A stretch of 33,633 bases of DNA from Flavobacterium branchiophilum NBRC 15030 = ATCC 35035 (GTDB taxonomy: Bacteria; Bacteroidota; Bacteroidia; Flavobacteriales; Flavobacteriaceae). Of the stretch, positions 18,489 through 26,654 are shown piece by piece. How positions within the stretch are numbered: the first letter of the stretch is position 1; each line of letters begins with the position of its first letter. The translations under genes were made by a program, and so were the position numbers. The notes under the pieces were generated by a model. It had not been told where the DNA came from and did not search any database. It was given only the letters and a program-made list of their open reading frames with translations. The stretch spans positions 12,012 through 45,644 of the forward strand of contig NZ_MUGT01000041.1 in NCBI RefSeq assembly GCF_002217205.1, in the 5' to 3' direction.

Positions 18489-19118
18489 CTATATATCTAA
18501 CAATTCGATGTGATTTCGGTGCAATTTTAACATGCCTCGTTGCTCCATTTTTTTCAACAATCTGGACACCACTTCTCGAGAGGTGTGCAATTCGTTGCCA
18601 ATTTGTTGGTGCGAAATTTTCAAATCAAAACAACCACAAGCGTCGCTGTGTCTTTTGAGGTAAAACTCCAATCGTTCGTCCATGGCTCTAAAAGCTATAT
18701 TATCTACAACTTCCAACACCTCTTCAAACCTACTTCTGTAAGTTTCGATTACAAATTCGTACCACGTTTTGTGATTCATCATCCATTTATCCATCAATTG
18801 AAGTGGAATACTAATAATTTCTGTCTCCTCAACTACTTTGGCCATAATTTGGCTTTGTTTGTTTCTGGTAGCACATATCATAGAAATAGCACAAGCCTGA
18901 CCAGGTTGTAAATAATACATAAAAAATTCTCCACCTTCGTCGTCTTCTCTGTATATTTTTATACGTCCTTTCAATACTAAAACCGTATTTTTGATGTACT
19001 GACCTGTTCGCATCAAAATGGTTTCGGCTTCAAAAACATTTAAAGTTGCATGATTTTCAATTTCTGAAATTAAGTCATTTGAAAAATTAGGAAATATTTT
19101 TTTGAGTGCTATTTTCAT
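18489..19118 (-). CDS. Crp/Fnr family transcriptional regulator
   Basis: The 209-residue protein has an N-terminal cyclic-nucleotide-binding-type beta roll (about 20-135), with NTVLVLKGRIKIYRED and FFMYYLQPGQACAIS. A C-terminal winged helix-turn-helix lies at about 160-205, with the recognition segment ISHQQIGNELHTSREVVSRL. It lacks the N-terminal cysteine cluster of oxygen-sensing Fnr. The cAMP-binding PGExxGE...RxA pattern is also not preserved, so the ligand is unknown. It looks like the Bacteroidota stress or redox Crp-like group. The gene is transcribed alone from a TATATTTG promoter. Target genes are not evident. Confidence 0.9.
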   Translation of the reverse strand: MKIALKKIFPNFSNDLISEIENHATLNVFEAETILMRTGQYIKNTVLVLKGRIKIYREDDEGGEFFMYYLQPGQACAISMICATRNKQSQIMAKVVEETEIISIPLQLMDKWMMNHKTWYEFVIETYRSRFEEVLEVVDNIAFRAMDERLEFYLKRHSDACGCFDLKISHQQIGNELHTSREVVSRLLKKMEQRGMLKLHRNHIELLDI

Positions 19119-19146
19119 TTTTTAAGTGTCCAATAAAATTTGGTTT

Positions 19147-19154
19147 CAAATATA
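19147..19154 (-). promoter_or_regulatory. -7 promoter element of the Crp/Fnr gene
   Basis: The minus strand reads TATATTTG, a full consensus match, about 28 bases before the start codon. A TTG lies 23 bases further upstream, a slightly long spacing. Confidence 0.6.
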
Positions 19155-19236
19155 CAAATTCTATTTTATGTTTGTTACAATTTTAAAAAAAAGCAATTTT
19201 ATAATTGGAAGCAACATTTACATACATAAATAAGTA

Positions 19237-20052
19237 CTATTTTTTATAAAAATGTGGATTTTCCTTGATGCCTTTTTTAAAAAACTGCCGCACAAGCATC
19301 CGTAAGCAGTTATCGGCTTGCAAAATGACATCGGTTAGTTTGTTTTCGGGTCTTCCTCGAAAAGATGTTACATGAAATTGGTCTAAATCTGTAAGTGGCT
19401 GGTTTGAAAAATAATAATTAGAGATACATTTTCGGGCATCATTTACGACAACGGGCGATACAGAATGTAAAGATTTTTGGTGTGTTGCCATAACAACCAA
19501 ACGGTTGAATTGACTTGCAATGGTAACAGGTTTATGGTGGAGGCCGTGTGGCCAAAGCTCCAAATGTCCACCATTTTCGAGTGTCCAGTTTGGCGAAACG
19601 TAATATAAAAGGTTGAGTACCCGCCATTTTTCACGATTTTTGTCGTGTGAATTATCCAAATGCGGATTCAAAAATTGGTTTTTCTCCATCAACGAAATGC
19701 CACCTGCATACAACGAATCGTCTGGAATCACATCATCAATAGTGCAAATTTCGCTAATTATCCTCACGATTTTTTCGTCTTGAAAAGCAAATAAAACTTC
19801 TTCTAAAATGGGGTGGTACAAATTCATTTGAACCGCAATATATTTGTCCTCTCTAAGGCTTTTTTTGAGTACCATGGCGTCCGATTTTGGAAAAACATCG
19901 TGCAACAGAAGTGCCAAATCGTTGGGTAACAATTGATCTATATAAAAAAAACCTATTTCGTGTTTTGATTTTAAGAATTGTTCTTGCAAAGCCAATTTTT
20001 GAGCATTGAGTTGCTCATAAATTAAAAGTGCTACATTTGTTCGATTATACAT
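19237..20052 (-). CDS. 2-oxoglutarate/Fe(II)-dependent oxygenase, prolyl 4-hydroxylase-like
   Basis: The 271-residue protein has the 2OG-Fe(II) dioxygenase core. The iron ligands appear as H131 and D133 (PHLDNS) and H196 (SLHSVSPV), and R207 (DARKCISNYYFS) can bind the 2-oxoglutarate carboxylate. NGGHLELWPHG at 160-170 is typical of the prolyl-hydroxylase-like branch. It has no signal peptide and should be cytosolic. Its substrate may be a protein or a sugar precursor. Its position at the edge of the glycan region, divergent from a glycosyltransferase gene 53 bases away, suggests a role in surface-molecule modification, but this is inference. Confidence 0.85.
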   Translation of the reverse strand: MYNRTNVALLIYEQLNAQKLALQEQFLKSKHEIGFFYIDQLLPNDLALLLHDVFPKSDAMVLKKSLREDKYIAVQMNLYHPILEEVLFAFQDEKIVRIISEICTIDDVIPDDSLYAGGISLMEKNQFLNPHLDNSHDKNREKWRVLNLLYYVSPNWTLENGGHLELWPHGLHHKPVTIASQFNRLVVMATHQKSLHSVSPVVVNDARKCISNYYFSNQPLTDLDQFHVTSFRGRPENKLTDVILQADNCLRMLVRQFFKKGIKENPHFYKK

Positions 20053-20083
20053 TTTGTTTTGATCAATAAAAATACTTTCTTTG

Positions 20084-20115
20084 CAAATATAGAATATTTA
20101 GTAAAATGATTTCAA
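20084..20115 (-). promoter_or_regulatory. Promoter of the 2OG-Fe(II) oxygenase gene
   Basis: The minus strand has TTG (20113-20115, inside the start of the divergent gene), a 21-base spacer and TATATTTG (20084-20091). The leader would be about 24 bases. A near-consensus TTTCTTTG on the plus strand (20076-20083) may serve the divergent gene. Confidence 0.6.
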
Positions 20116-21002
20116 TATTAATTCCGATATATGCCTTTAATGCGGTTCCGTTAGTAAAAGCATTACACAAACAATGCATTTCATCACAGATTACATTTGA
20201 AATTTTAGCACAAGATGATGCTTCAAACTCCAATTTTAACATTGAAAATGCTGCTATCAATCATTTAACACATTGTAGTTTTGTTACATTAGAAAAAAAT
20301 GTTGGACATCGTGCCAATAGAAATATATTAGCTAGTAAAGCAAAATATGATTATTTGTTGTTTATTGATGGCGATAGCACCATCATTAGCGATAATTATA
20401 TTCAGAATTATCTTATGAATTTAAATTCTTTCGATGTTATTTATGGTGGCAGAGTACATCCTGCTATTTGTCCGTCTGACAATCAAAATTTAAGATGGCA
20501 ATATGGCAAATTTATAGAAGACAAATTAGCAAAAGAAAGGATGGTTAAGCCTTTTCCAAATTTATTATTTAACAATACTGTAATCAAAAAAAAGGTGTTT
20601 GACGCTGTTAAATTTGATACCTATTTTAACACCTATGGTCATGATGACACATTATTGTCTTATCAATTGTATTTAACTAATGTCAGTGTATTACATGTAG
20701 ATAATCCTATAAAACATGAAGATATTGATACTAATACTGCTTATTTAAATAAAATGAAACAGTCTTTAACTACTTTGTATTTGTTGTATAAAGAAGAAAA
20801 AATAAGCATCACTTATAGTAAATTATTACAAGTAATTCATTTTTTGAATACTTATAAATTGAGCTACATTATTTCGAAAATATACCTTTTATTAGAACCA
20901 AAAATAAGCGCACATTTAGAAGGGAAACACCCCAATTTGTGGGTTTATAATATTTTTAGAATTGGTTTTTTGTGTTCAAAATGTACTGAAAAAGAATCGT
21001 AG
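20106..21002 (+). CDS. Glycosyltransferase family 2 protein
   Basis: The 298-residue protein is a GT-A fold transferase that would move a sugar from a nucleotide donor. The nucleotide-binding DDAS is at 37-40 and the metal-binding DGD at 88-90 in LLFIDGDST. A GHDDTLLSYQL motif near 179 resembles the acceptor-side ED/DD motif of bacterial polysaccharide GT2 enzymes. There is no clear transmembrane segment, so it is likely cytosolic or membrane-associated. It stands alone on the plus strand and is convergent with the next gene. Donor and acceptor are unknown. Confidence 0.88.
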   Translation: MISILIPIYAFNAVPLVKALHKQCISSQITFEILAQDDASNSNFNIENAAINHLTHCSFVTLEKNVGHRANRNILASKAKYDYLLFIDGDSTIISDNYIQNYLMNLNSFDVIYGGRVHPAICPSDNQNLRWQYGKFIEDKLAKERMVKPFPNLLFNNTVIKKKVFDAVKFDTYFNTYGHDDTLLSYQLYLTNVSVLHVDNPIKHEDIDTNTAYLNKMKQSLTTLYLLYKEEKISITYSKLLQVIHFLNTYKLSYIISKIYLLLEPKISAHLEGKHPNLWVYNIFRIGFLCSKCTEKES

Positions 21003-21058
21003 ATTTTAAAAATATATAATTGAAATCATTTAACTATTACATTTTAATTTAAAATTTA

Positions 21059-22159
21059 CTAATTTTTATTACAACAAGATAAAAATAATTCGTGCCATTG
21101 GTACATAATTTGATCCAATTCGTATTTTTTTGCCAATTTAGCACTCTCTTTACCCATTTTTATTCTTAAGGATTCATCAACCATCAATTGTTCTAAAAAT
21201 TCCAAATAGGACACTTCGTTGCTATTTTGAACTAAAAATCCATTGATTTGATGTTGGATTATCTCCTTTGGGCCATTTGGACAATTATAAGCTATACATG
21301 GCAAACCACATTCCATAGCTTCTATTAATACCATTCCAAAAGCTTCAAATCGAGAGGTCATTGCAAAAATAGCAGCATTTATATAGGCGTCTTGAATGTT
21401 TTTTACGGCATTGTAAAAAATGACATTATTGTCAATTTGTAAATCTTTTGCCCTTTTTTTCAAATCCATATCGCTTGATTCATTGCCATAAATAGCTAAT
21501 TTCCAAGTAGGGTATTTTGGAATTAATTGACTCCAAATGGACAATAACTGATCAAAACCTTTTTCATAAACATGCCTTCCAACTGCAATTACAAGCGGAT
21601 TTTTGAGTTCTGATTTTTGAGCAGATGAAAACCATATTGGGTTTGCAATCACTGTAGCATTGGAACATTTCCAATCGTTTATGGCACTTGGGGTTTCTAA
21701 AACTACTTTGGAAAATTGATTTATTCCAAAATGTTTGTACTTGTTTTTGAAATAATTATATATCCTATGGCTAATTTTTTTTCCGTTTAAATTATCTACC
21801 GAAACGGTCGAATGTACTTCATAGAGTAAAGGTTTTGGGTATTTAACTAGAAAAGGCAGCAAAAAAGATTTTAAACCATTGTCGCATACCACAATTAAAT
21901 CTGGATTGTAATTAACCAACCAGTTATTTAAATATTTATAATATACAAATATAGATTTGATGGCTTTTTTGTTAAAAGGAATCGTAACCCATTCAATATC
22001 AGGATGAAATGTATAAAAAGGGGTTTCATGACTTTCAATTTGCGATAAAATGGCAATTTCATATTGTAAATGGGTAATCAAATAATGAGTTTTAATAGAT
22101 AAAATCCTAGCTACGCCACCCTCATCGAGAATACTTGGTACAATATACGCTATTTTCAT
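21059..22159 (-). CDS. Glycosyltransferase family 4 protein
   Basis: This is a GT-B fold transferase of about 366 residues. The N-terminus MKIAYIVPSILDEGGVARIL is the usual GT4 opening with a glycine-rich loop. The C-terminal donor-binding half shows AVGRHVYEKGFDQLL and the E-x7-E-like segment FEAFGMVLIEAMECGLPCIAYNCPNGP. I chose the ATG at 22159 because it makes a 4-base ATGA overlap with the preceding isomerase gene. An ATG three codons earlier (22168) is also possible. It is the last of three overlapping genes, GT4, sugar isomerase and GT4, a small glycan cassette. Confidence 0.9.
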   Translation of the reverse strand: MKIAYIVPSILDEGGVARILSIKTHYLITHLQYEIAILSQIESHETPFYTFHPDIEWVTIPFNKKAIKSIFVYYKYLNNWLVNYNPDLIVVCDNGLKSFLLPFLVKYPKPLLYEVHSTVSVDNLNGKKISHRIYNYFKNKYKHFGINQFSKVVLETPSAINDWKCSNATVIANPIWFSSAQKSELKNPLVIAVGRHVYEKGFDQLLSIWSQLIPKYPTWKLAIYGNESSDMDLKKRAKDLQIDNNVIFYNAVKNIQDAYINAAIFAMTSRFEAFGMVLIEAMECGLPCIAYNCPNGPKEIIQHQINGFLVQNSNEVSYLEFLEQLMVDESLRIKMGKESAKLAKKYELDQIMYQWHELFLSCCNKN

Positions 22160-22545
22160 TTGAGACATTCTAAAAATTCGTTGTAATTTCTAATATAATC
22201 TGTTTCTAAATAGGTATCTGAAGCAATCACTAAACAGACAGCTCCAGATGAAAAGTTTTCTAAATCGCTCCAAATAAAATTTTCAATAAGTAAACCAACA
22301 TTCGGTTTGTTAAGGGTAACTTTTTCAGTTTTGACACCATTTTTCAGTACAACATCAAAACTACCTGAAATGGCAATTAATATTTGTTTTAAATTTTTGT
22401 GTGCATGTCCTCCCCTTTTTGCAATACTTGGAATATCATACATAAAATAAACCCGTTTAATTTCAAAGGGTATCGTATCTTTTTCAATAACAGCTAAATT
22501 ACCAAAAACATTTTCAATTTCTGGAATTTTAATCAATTGTATCAT
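22156..22545 (-). CDS. FdtA/QdtA-like dTDP-sugar 3,4-ketoisomerase (WxcM-like cupin)
   Basis: The 129-residue single-domain cupin carries the family motif RGGHAHK at 44-50, whose histidines are catalytic in FdtA and QdtA. These enzymes convert dTDP-4-keto-6-deoxyglucose to the 3-keto isomer on the way to Fuc3NAc or Qui3NAc. The usual partner aminotransferase and acetyltransferase are not encoded in this window. The enzyme may work with genes elsewhere or be a non-canonical member. It overlaps its neighbours by 4 bases on both sides (ATGA), so it is translationally coupled to the two GT4 genes. Confidence 0.85.
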   Translation of the reverse strand: MIQLIKIPEIENVFGNLAVIEKDTIPFEIKRVYFMYDIPSIAKRGGHAHKNLKQILIAISGSFDVVLKNGVKTEKVTLNKPNVGLLIENFIWSDLENFSSGAVCLVIASDTYLETDYIRNYNEFLECLK

Positions 22546-23648
22546 ACTTTTTTGAGGTATATATTCATTAAATCAAGCCATTGCTTACCAATTTGTTCTA
22601 AAGAAAACGATAGTACACTTTGACGGGCCTTTTCTTTGCAAAATTGATACAATTTTTGGTCTTGTACAAATAAGTTTAAGGCCTGTGTGAATGCTTCAAA
22701 ATTTTGATTCTCAACCAGAATTCCATTTTGATGATCCAGAATCAATTCGCCTGGACCTGTCAGGCAATTTAGGGCAACAACCGGCGTTTCGCAAGCTAAA
22801 GATTCTAAGATAACATTGGGCAACCCTTCATTTTTACTAGTTAAAACAGCAAAAAGTGCATTTTTTAAATAGTGATAAGTGTTGCTTTGAAATCCTTCAA
22901 AATGCACTTTATCGGAAAGATTCAATTGGTGTGCCAATATTTGATAGCTTGACTTTAAATGCCCTTCGCCAAGAATAAGCAAATGAATATTTTGATTGGG
23001 CAAAATAGAATTTGCATAAGCTTTTATCAATCTGTCAAATTGTTTGATAGGTGTTTCCATTTGCCCGATAGCAATAATATATTGATAATCAATATCCAAA
23101 TAACACTCTTTTTGTTTGTCTATTAATTCAAAATCTATTGGATTGTATATCGTTTGTACGTTTTGGAATCCATATTGTTTTTCTATCACATGTTTTGATA
23201 CATCAGTAATGGCAATAATTTTATATGTGTTTTTATATATTAGTCGAGCCAAGAATTTGTTTGAAGGTATATAATGATGTATCAAATAACTGTGTACTAA
23301 AAATATTGTAGGACAAGGATACAACCAGCGGGCTATAAGGAGCTCTTGAAAAGGTTTAATTCTAAACCGATGATCGATGATAAAATCAAATTGATGTTGT
23401 TTTAAGTAATTTTTTAAAAAAATCATCCTCTTGCATTTATTTAAAACACCATTTGACTCGTTTTTGAATAATCCTAAATTAATTAAAGTACCCCTGTATG
23501 GATAGCTTACATCATTTAAAACTATAATATTATGAACTTCTATTTGGTTTTTTTCAAAAAAAACGGATAAATTTGCCATCACTCTTTCGCCTCCACCTAC
23601 ATTGAGTCGGAAACCAATTTGTGCAATTTTATATTTTTTTTGGTTCAA
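22542..23648 (-). CDS. Glycosyltransferase family 4 protein
   Basis: The 368-residue GT-B fold enzyme has IGFRLNVGGGERVMANLS near residues 11-28 (glycine-rich acceptor-side loop). In the C-terminal half it has LILGEGHLK and the donor-site segment SKNEGLPNVILESLACETPVVALNCLTGPGEL. That EGLP...E pattern is typical of GT4 enzymes related to GalNAc or heptose-type transferases, but the sugar cannot be told. It is first in the three-gene cassette and is read from a TATATTTG promoter that overlaps the promoter zone of the divergent GT2 gene. Confidence 0.9.
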   Translation of the reverse strand: MNQKKYKIAQIGFRLNVGGGERVMANLSVFFEKNQIEVHNIIVLNDVSYPYRGTLINLGLFKNESNGVLNKCKRMIFLKNYLKQHQFDFIIDHRFRIKPFQELLIARWLYPCPTIFLVHSYLIHHYIPSNKFLARLIYKNTYKIIAITDVSKHVIEKQYGFQNVQTIYNPIDFELIDKQKECYLDIDYQYIIAIGQMETPIKQFDRLIKAYANSILPNQNIHLLILGEGHLKSSYQILAHQLNLSDKVHFEGFQSNTYHYLKNALFAVLTSKNEGLPNVILESLACETPVVALNCLTGPGELILDHQNGILVENQNFEAFTQALNLFVQDQKLYQFCKEKARQSVLSFSLEQIGKQWLDLMNIYLKKV

Positions 23649-23675
23649 TTTATTATGGTTTTACTATTTTCGCAT

Positions 23676-23683
23676 CAAATATA
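23676..23683 (-). promoter_or_regulatory. -7 promoter element of the GT4-isomerase-GT4 cassette
   Basis: The minus strand reads TATATTTG, a full consensus match, with a predicted leader of about 20 bases. The divergent gene has a near match TATTTTCG at 23665-23672 with TTG 22 bases upstream, so the two promoters overlap face to face. Confidence 0.6.
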
Positions 23684-23699
23684 TAACTTTCTAACTTAA

Positions 23700-24596
23700 A
23701 TGCAAGACTTTCCATTAGTAACTGTTGTTTGTATGTGTTATAATCATGCTCCATTTGTGGTAGCTTGTTTAAATTCTGTATTATTTCAAACGTATCCTCA
23801 TATAGAACTGATTATTGTGGACGATTGTAGTACTGATCAAAGTGTTGCCGTTATTCAAAACTGGCTGGTTGATTATCCAAAAATCAAATTTATCAAAAAT
23901 GAAAAAAATATAGGTTGTACTCGATCATTCAATAAAGCGGTTGCATTTGCTGAAGGCGATTATTTGATAGATTTAGCGGCAGACGATCTTTTACAACCTT
24001 GCTGTGTGGCATTACAAATAAAAAAATTTCAAACCTCAAAGTATGATAATCTTGGCATTGTATATGGCAATGTAGCGCTTATTGATGCTAACGGGCAGTT
24101 TTTAAGTTATTTTTATGAGGTAGATGAGCATTTGAAAAGAGTGGTAAAAGCGCCAACTGGATTGCTGTATAAAGAACTTGTTGCTGGTGATCAAAATGTG
24201 ATGTGTTCGGTTTCTGGTATGGTAAAAAGAAGTGTTTTTGATGCTTTACATGGCTATGACGAACAATTGCAATATGAAGATTTGGACTTTTGGATAAGGG
24301 TTTCTAGAGATTATAATATTGATTTTATAGATGCTATTCTTGTTCAAAAAAGGGTTCTACAACATTCACTTGGGGCTCAGTTCGTAATACCTAAAAACAA
24401 CCTTTCTGATTCGACTTATTTGATTTTGCAAAAAACATTTCAACTTAATAGAAACAAATCAGAACACCGTCATTTGCAAAAAAGGGTACATTATGAAATA
24501 GTAGCCCAATACAAAATTAGCAACTGGGCTTTGATGTTGCGATATGTTGTATTGAGAATTAAAATAGAAATGAAAGTTTTCATTAATATCTATTAA
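23700..24596 (+). CDS. Glycosyltransferase family 2 protein
   Basis: The 298-residue GT-A transferase has the N-terminal fold VTVVCMCYNHAPFVVACLNS, the nucleotide-binding DDCSTD at 41-46, the metal-binding ADD at 94-96 and a C-terminal YEDLDFWIRVSRDY segment (ED motif of the acceptor base). These are standard for O-antigen-type GT2 enzymes. There is no membrane segment. Its last 25 codons are duplicated about 7.2 kb downstream at 31754-31849 as a decayed fragment, so a paralogue of this gene probably once existed here. It is convergent with the methyltransferase gene. Confidence 0.92.
   Translation: MQDFPLVTVVCMCYNHAPFVVACLNSVLFQTYPHIELIIVDDCSTDQSVAVIQNWLVDYPKIKFIKNEKNIGCTRSFNKAVAFAEGDYLIDLAADDLLQPCCVALQIKKFQTSKYDNLGIVYGNVALIDANGQFLSYFYEVDEHLKRVVKAPTGLLYKELVAGDQNVMCSVSGMVKRSVFDALHGYDEQLQYEDLDFWIRVSRDYNIDFIDAILVQKRVLQHSLGAQFVIPKNNLSDSTYLILQKTFQLNRNKSEHRHLQKRVHYEIVAQYKISNWALMLRYVVLRIKIEMKVFINIY
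24505..24580 (+). repeat. Upstream copy of a 76-bp direct repeat (3' end of GT2 gene)
   Basis: The segment from CCCAATACAAAATTAGC to ATGAAAGTTTT matches 31755-31830 at 73 of 76 positions in the same orientation, differing at 24518, 24542 and 24546. It codes for the C-terminus of the intact GT2 protein. Confidence 0.92.
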
Positions 24597-24682
24597 TTTT
24601 TAAAATTATTGTATTTTTTGTAGTATTTACTACATATAATTATTTAACAAAAACATTGTTAGTTTATATTGAAACCTGTATG

Positions 24683-25450
24683 TTATTTGCTTTTTTTCCA
24701 TGAAAACAATAACGAAACACCAAAAGGTAGTCTTATATTATTTTTAATAAATTTACTTTCAAAATATAAAATGCGATACAAAAGTGAATTTAATATAGTA
24801 AATTTAAAGGTACTAAAATCGCTACCTGAATCGGAATTTGTATCCTGAAATCTGAATATTCGATTAAAATATCTTATACAAAAAATAGGACTAAATAAAA
24901 GGCAATTAAAATAGGAACTAAAAATAATTTTACCATTATTATCTTTTTCAAATAGTAATTTAATTTCATTACTTCTATATCTCCTAAAATGCTGATTTAC
25001 AACATCGTGATGACTCCATAATTGCATAAAAGCAGGTACTGTAATGAGTATGATTCCATCAGGATTTGTAACACGTTTCATTTCAAAAACTGCTAAATTA
25101 TCATTTAAAACATGCTCAATTACATCAAATGCACAAACTAAATCAAAACTTGATTTTGCAAACGGTAGGGAAGTTATGGAACCATGAATAATATTTAAGT
25201 TTGTTATTTCATTTGTAAAAGCAACACACTCTTCATTATATTCTATAGATGTTACAGTTCCAAATTCACTTAAAAAAATTGAACTTTTTCCAGTTGCACA
25301 TCCAATATTTAATATTTTTAATTTCTTATTAGGTAAATTATTATTTTTTATTATTTTTTTGATAAAATCACGTAAAATATGTTCTCTAGCTATAAACCAC
25401 CAATGGGATCTTTCTAAATCATAATATTCTTTGTAATATGCTGTATTCAT
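24683..25450 (-). CDS. Class I SAM-dependent methyltransferase
   Basis: The 255-residue protein has the SAM-binding motif I NIGCATGKSS near residues 48-57, an acidic motif II end SIEYNEE near 68, and FDLVCAFDVIEHV near 103-115, the pattern of Methyltransf_11/25 enzymes. The N-terminal YYDLERSHWWFIAREH opening is often seen in methyltransferases encoded in polysaccharide loci. The C-terminal half is aromatic-rich and may associate with membrane or lipid-linked substrate. It probably methylates a glycan or its lipid carrier intermediate. Its coding sequence is very rich in A and T. It stands alone between a convergent GT2 gene and a 203-base gap. Confidence 0.85.
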   Translation of the reverse strand: MNTAYYKEYYDLERSHWWFIAREHILRDFIKKIIKNNNLPNKKLKILNIGCATGKSSIFLSEFGTVTSIEYNEECVAFTNEITNLNIIHGSITSLPFAKSSFDLVCAFDVIEHVLNDNLAVFEMKRVTNPDGIILITVPAFMQLWSHHDVVNQHFRRYRSNEIKLLFEKDNNGKIIFSSYFNCLLFSPIFCIRYFNRIFRFQDTNSDSGSDFSTFKFTILNSLLYRILYFESKFIKNNIRLPFGVSLLFSWKKSK

Positions 25451-25653
25451 TATTTTAGAAATTTATTTGGTATTAATACATTTTCAGAACATTAAATTTG
25501 TTTTTATTAACAACGTTTTTTTTTACATCTAAATCATTTATGACAAACCGAAAATGTATAGTTACATGTCTTCGTTAAAATTTAAAACTTTAACGAATTT
25601 AACTAAAAAAAATAAGGTTTCATATTCTATAAAATTTAAGTTAAAAACAATTT

Positions 25654-26643
25654 TTATAGAGTTTTTTTATGTTCAATTTCAATTTTCTTACCATCTTGAA
25701 CAATTTTATCAATTACATACAAAGGCCTGTTTCTAACTTGATTATATATTTTAAGAACATATTCACCTATCAATCCTAACGATATAAGCTGAACCCCACT
25801 GAACATAATAATAGCAAGTAATATAGCACTAAATCCTTGAGGTACATCATTATAAAATACTTTTCTGTATAAATTATATACAAAATACATTAAGGAAAGT
25901 AAAATTGTAAATAATCCTAATTTTGTAATAAATCGTATTGGAAAATCACTAAAATTAAATATACCTGTTATAGCTAATTCTAATAGACTTTTCAAACTAT
26001 ATTTAGATTCTCCGCCTTGTCTTTCTTCTCTATCGTATTCAAATCCAATTTGTTTAAATCCTACCCAAGCCCTCATACCTCTAATGTATCTATTTTGTTC
26101 AGGCATATTATTAATATTATCTACAACTCGCCTGCTCAACATTGAAAAATCGCCACTGTCAATAGGAATATTAAAATTTGATATTTTTTTTTGTAATCTA
26201 TAATACATTAAATAGGAGTATCGCTTTAAAAAATTTTCTTTTCTATTTTTTCTAACCCCGTATATTACATCATAGCCACATGTAAGCAAATTATAAAAAT
26301 CAGTTATTAATTCTGGAGGGTCTTGTAAATCACCATCTATTATCATAATCCCTTTTTCAGCTCTAGCATAATTAAAACCAGCCGTTACTGCAAATTGATG
26401 CCCGTAATTTCTTGATAAAAACAAGCCCGTAAATCTAACATCGTGTTTACAAACATCTTGAATGAATTGGGGGGTTCTATCTGAACTACCATCATCTATT
26501 AAAACAACTTCACAATTAAAATCGACACTATTTACTGTGTTTTTTAGTCTATCTATTAACTTATCAAAAACGACTTCCTCGTTATAAAGAGGTACAATTA
26601 TTGAAATATCTATTTTAGTACTATTAGATGTATTTTGTAACAC
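25654..26643 (-). CDS. GtrB-like polyprenyl-phosphate glycosyltransferase (GT2, DPM1-like)
   Basis: The 329-residue protein has a cytosolic GT2 domain (DDGSSD at 50-55, DGDLQDPP at 103-110, RNYGHQFAVTAGF near 78-90) and two C-terminal transmembrane helices (about 240-262 and 272-295). This is the GtrB/DPM1-like architecture, which charges undecaprenyl phosphate with a hexose for use on the outer face of the inner membrane. The REERQGGESKYS segment before the helices is characteristic. It follows the DUF6056 membrane protein gene by 11 bases, the pairing expected for a flippable lipid-linked sugar donor and its membrane-embedded user. Confidence 0.93.
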   Translation of the reverse strand: MLQNTSNSTKIDISIIVPLYNEEVVFDKLIDRLKNTVNSVDFNCEVVLIDDGSSDRTPQFIQDVCKHDVRFTGLFLSRNYGHQFAVTAGFNYARAEKGIMIIDGDLQDPPELITDFYNLLTCGYDVIYGVRKNRKENFLKRYSYLMYYRLQKKISNFNIPIDSGDFSMLSRRVVDNINNMPEQNRYIRGMRAWVGFKQIGFEYDREERQGGESKYSLKSLLELAITGIFNFSDFPIRFITKLGLFTILLSLMYFVYNLYRKVFYNDVPQGFSAILLAIIMFSGVQLISLGLIGEYVLKIYNQVRNRPLYVIDKIVQDGKKIEIEHKKTL

Positions 26644-26654
26644 TATATAAAAAT

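Noticed and set aside
25628..25656. A 9-bp hairpin TCTATAAAA/TTTTATAGA near the GtrB stop codon
   Set aside because: It overlaps the stop codon, is AT-only and has no T-run, so a terminator call is not supported.
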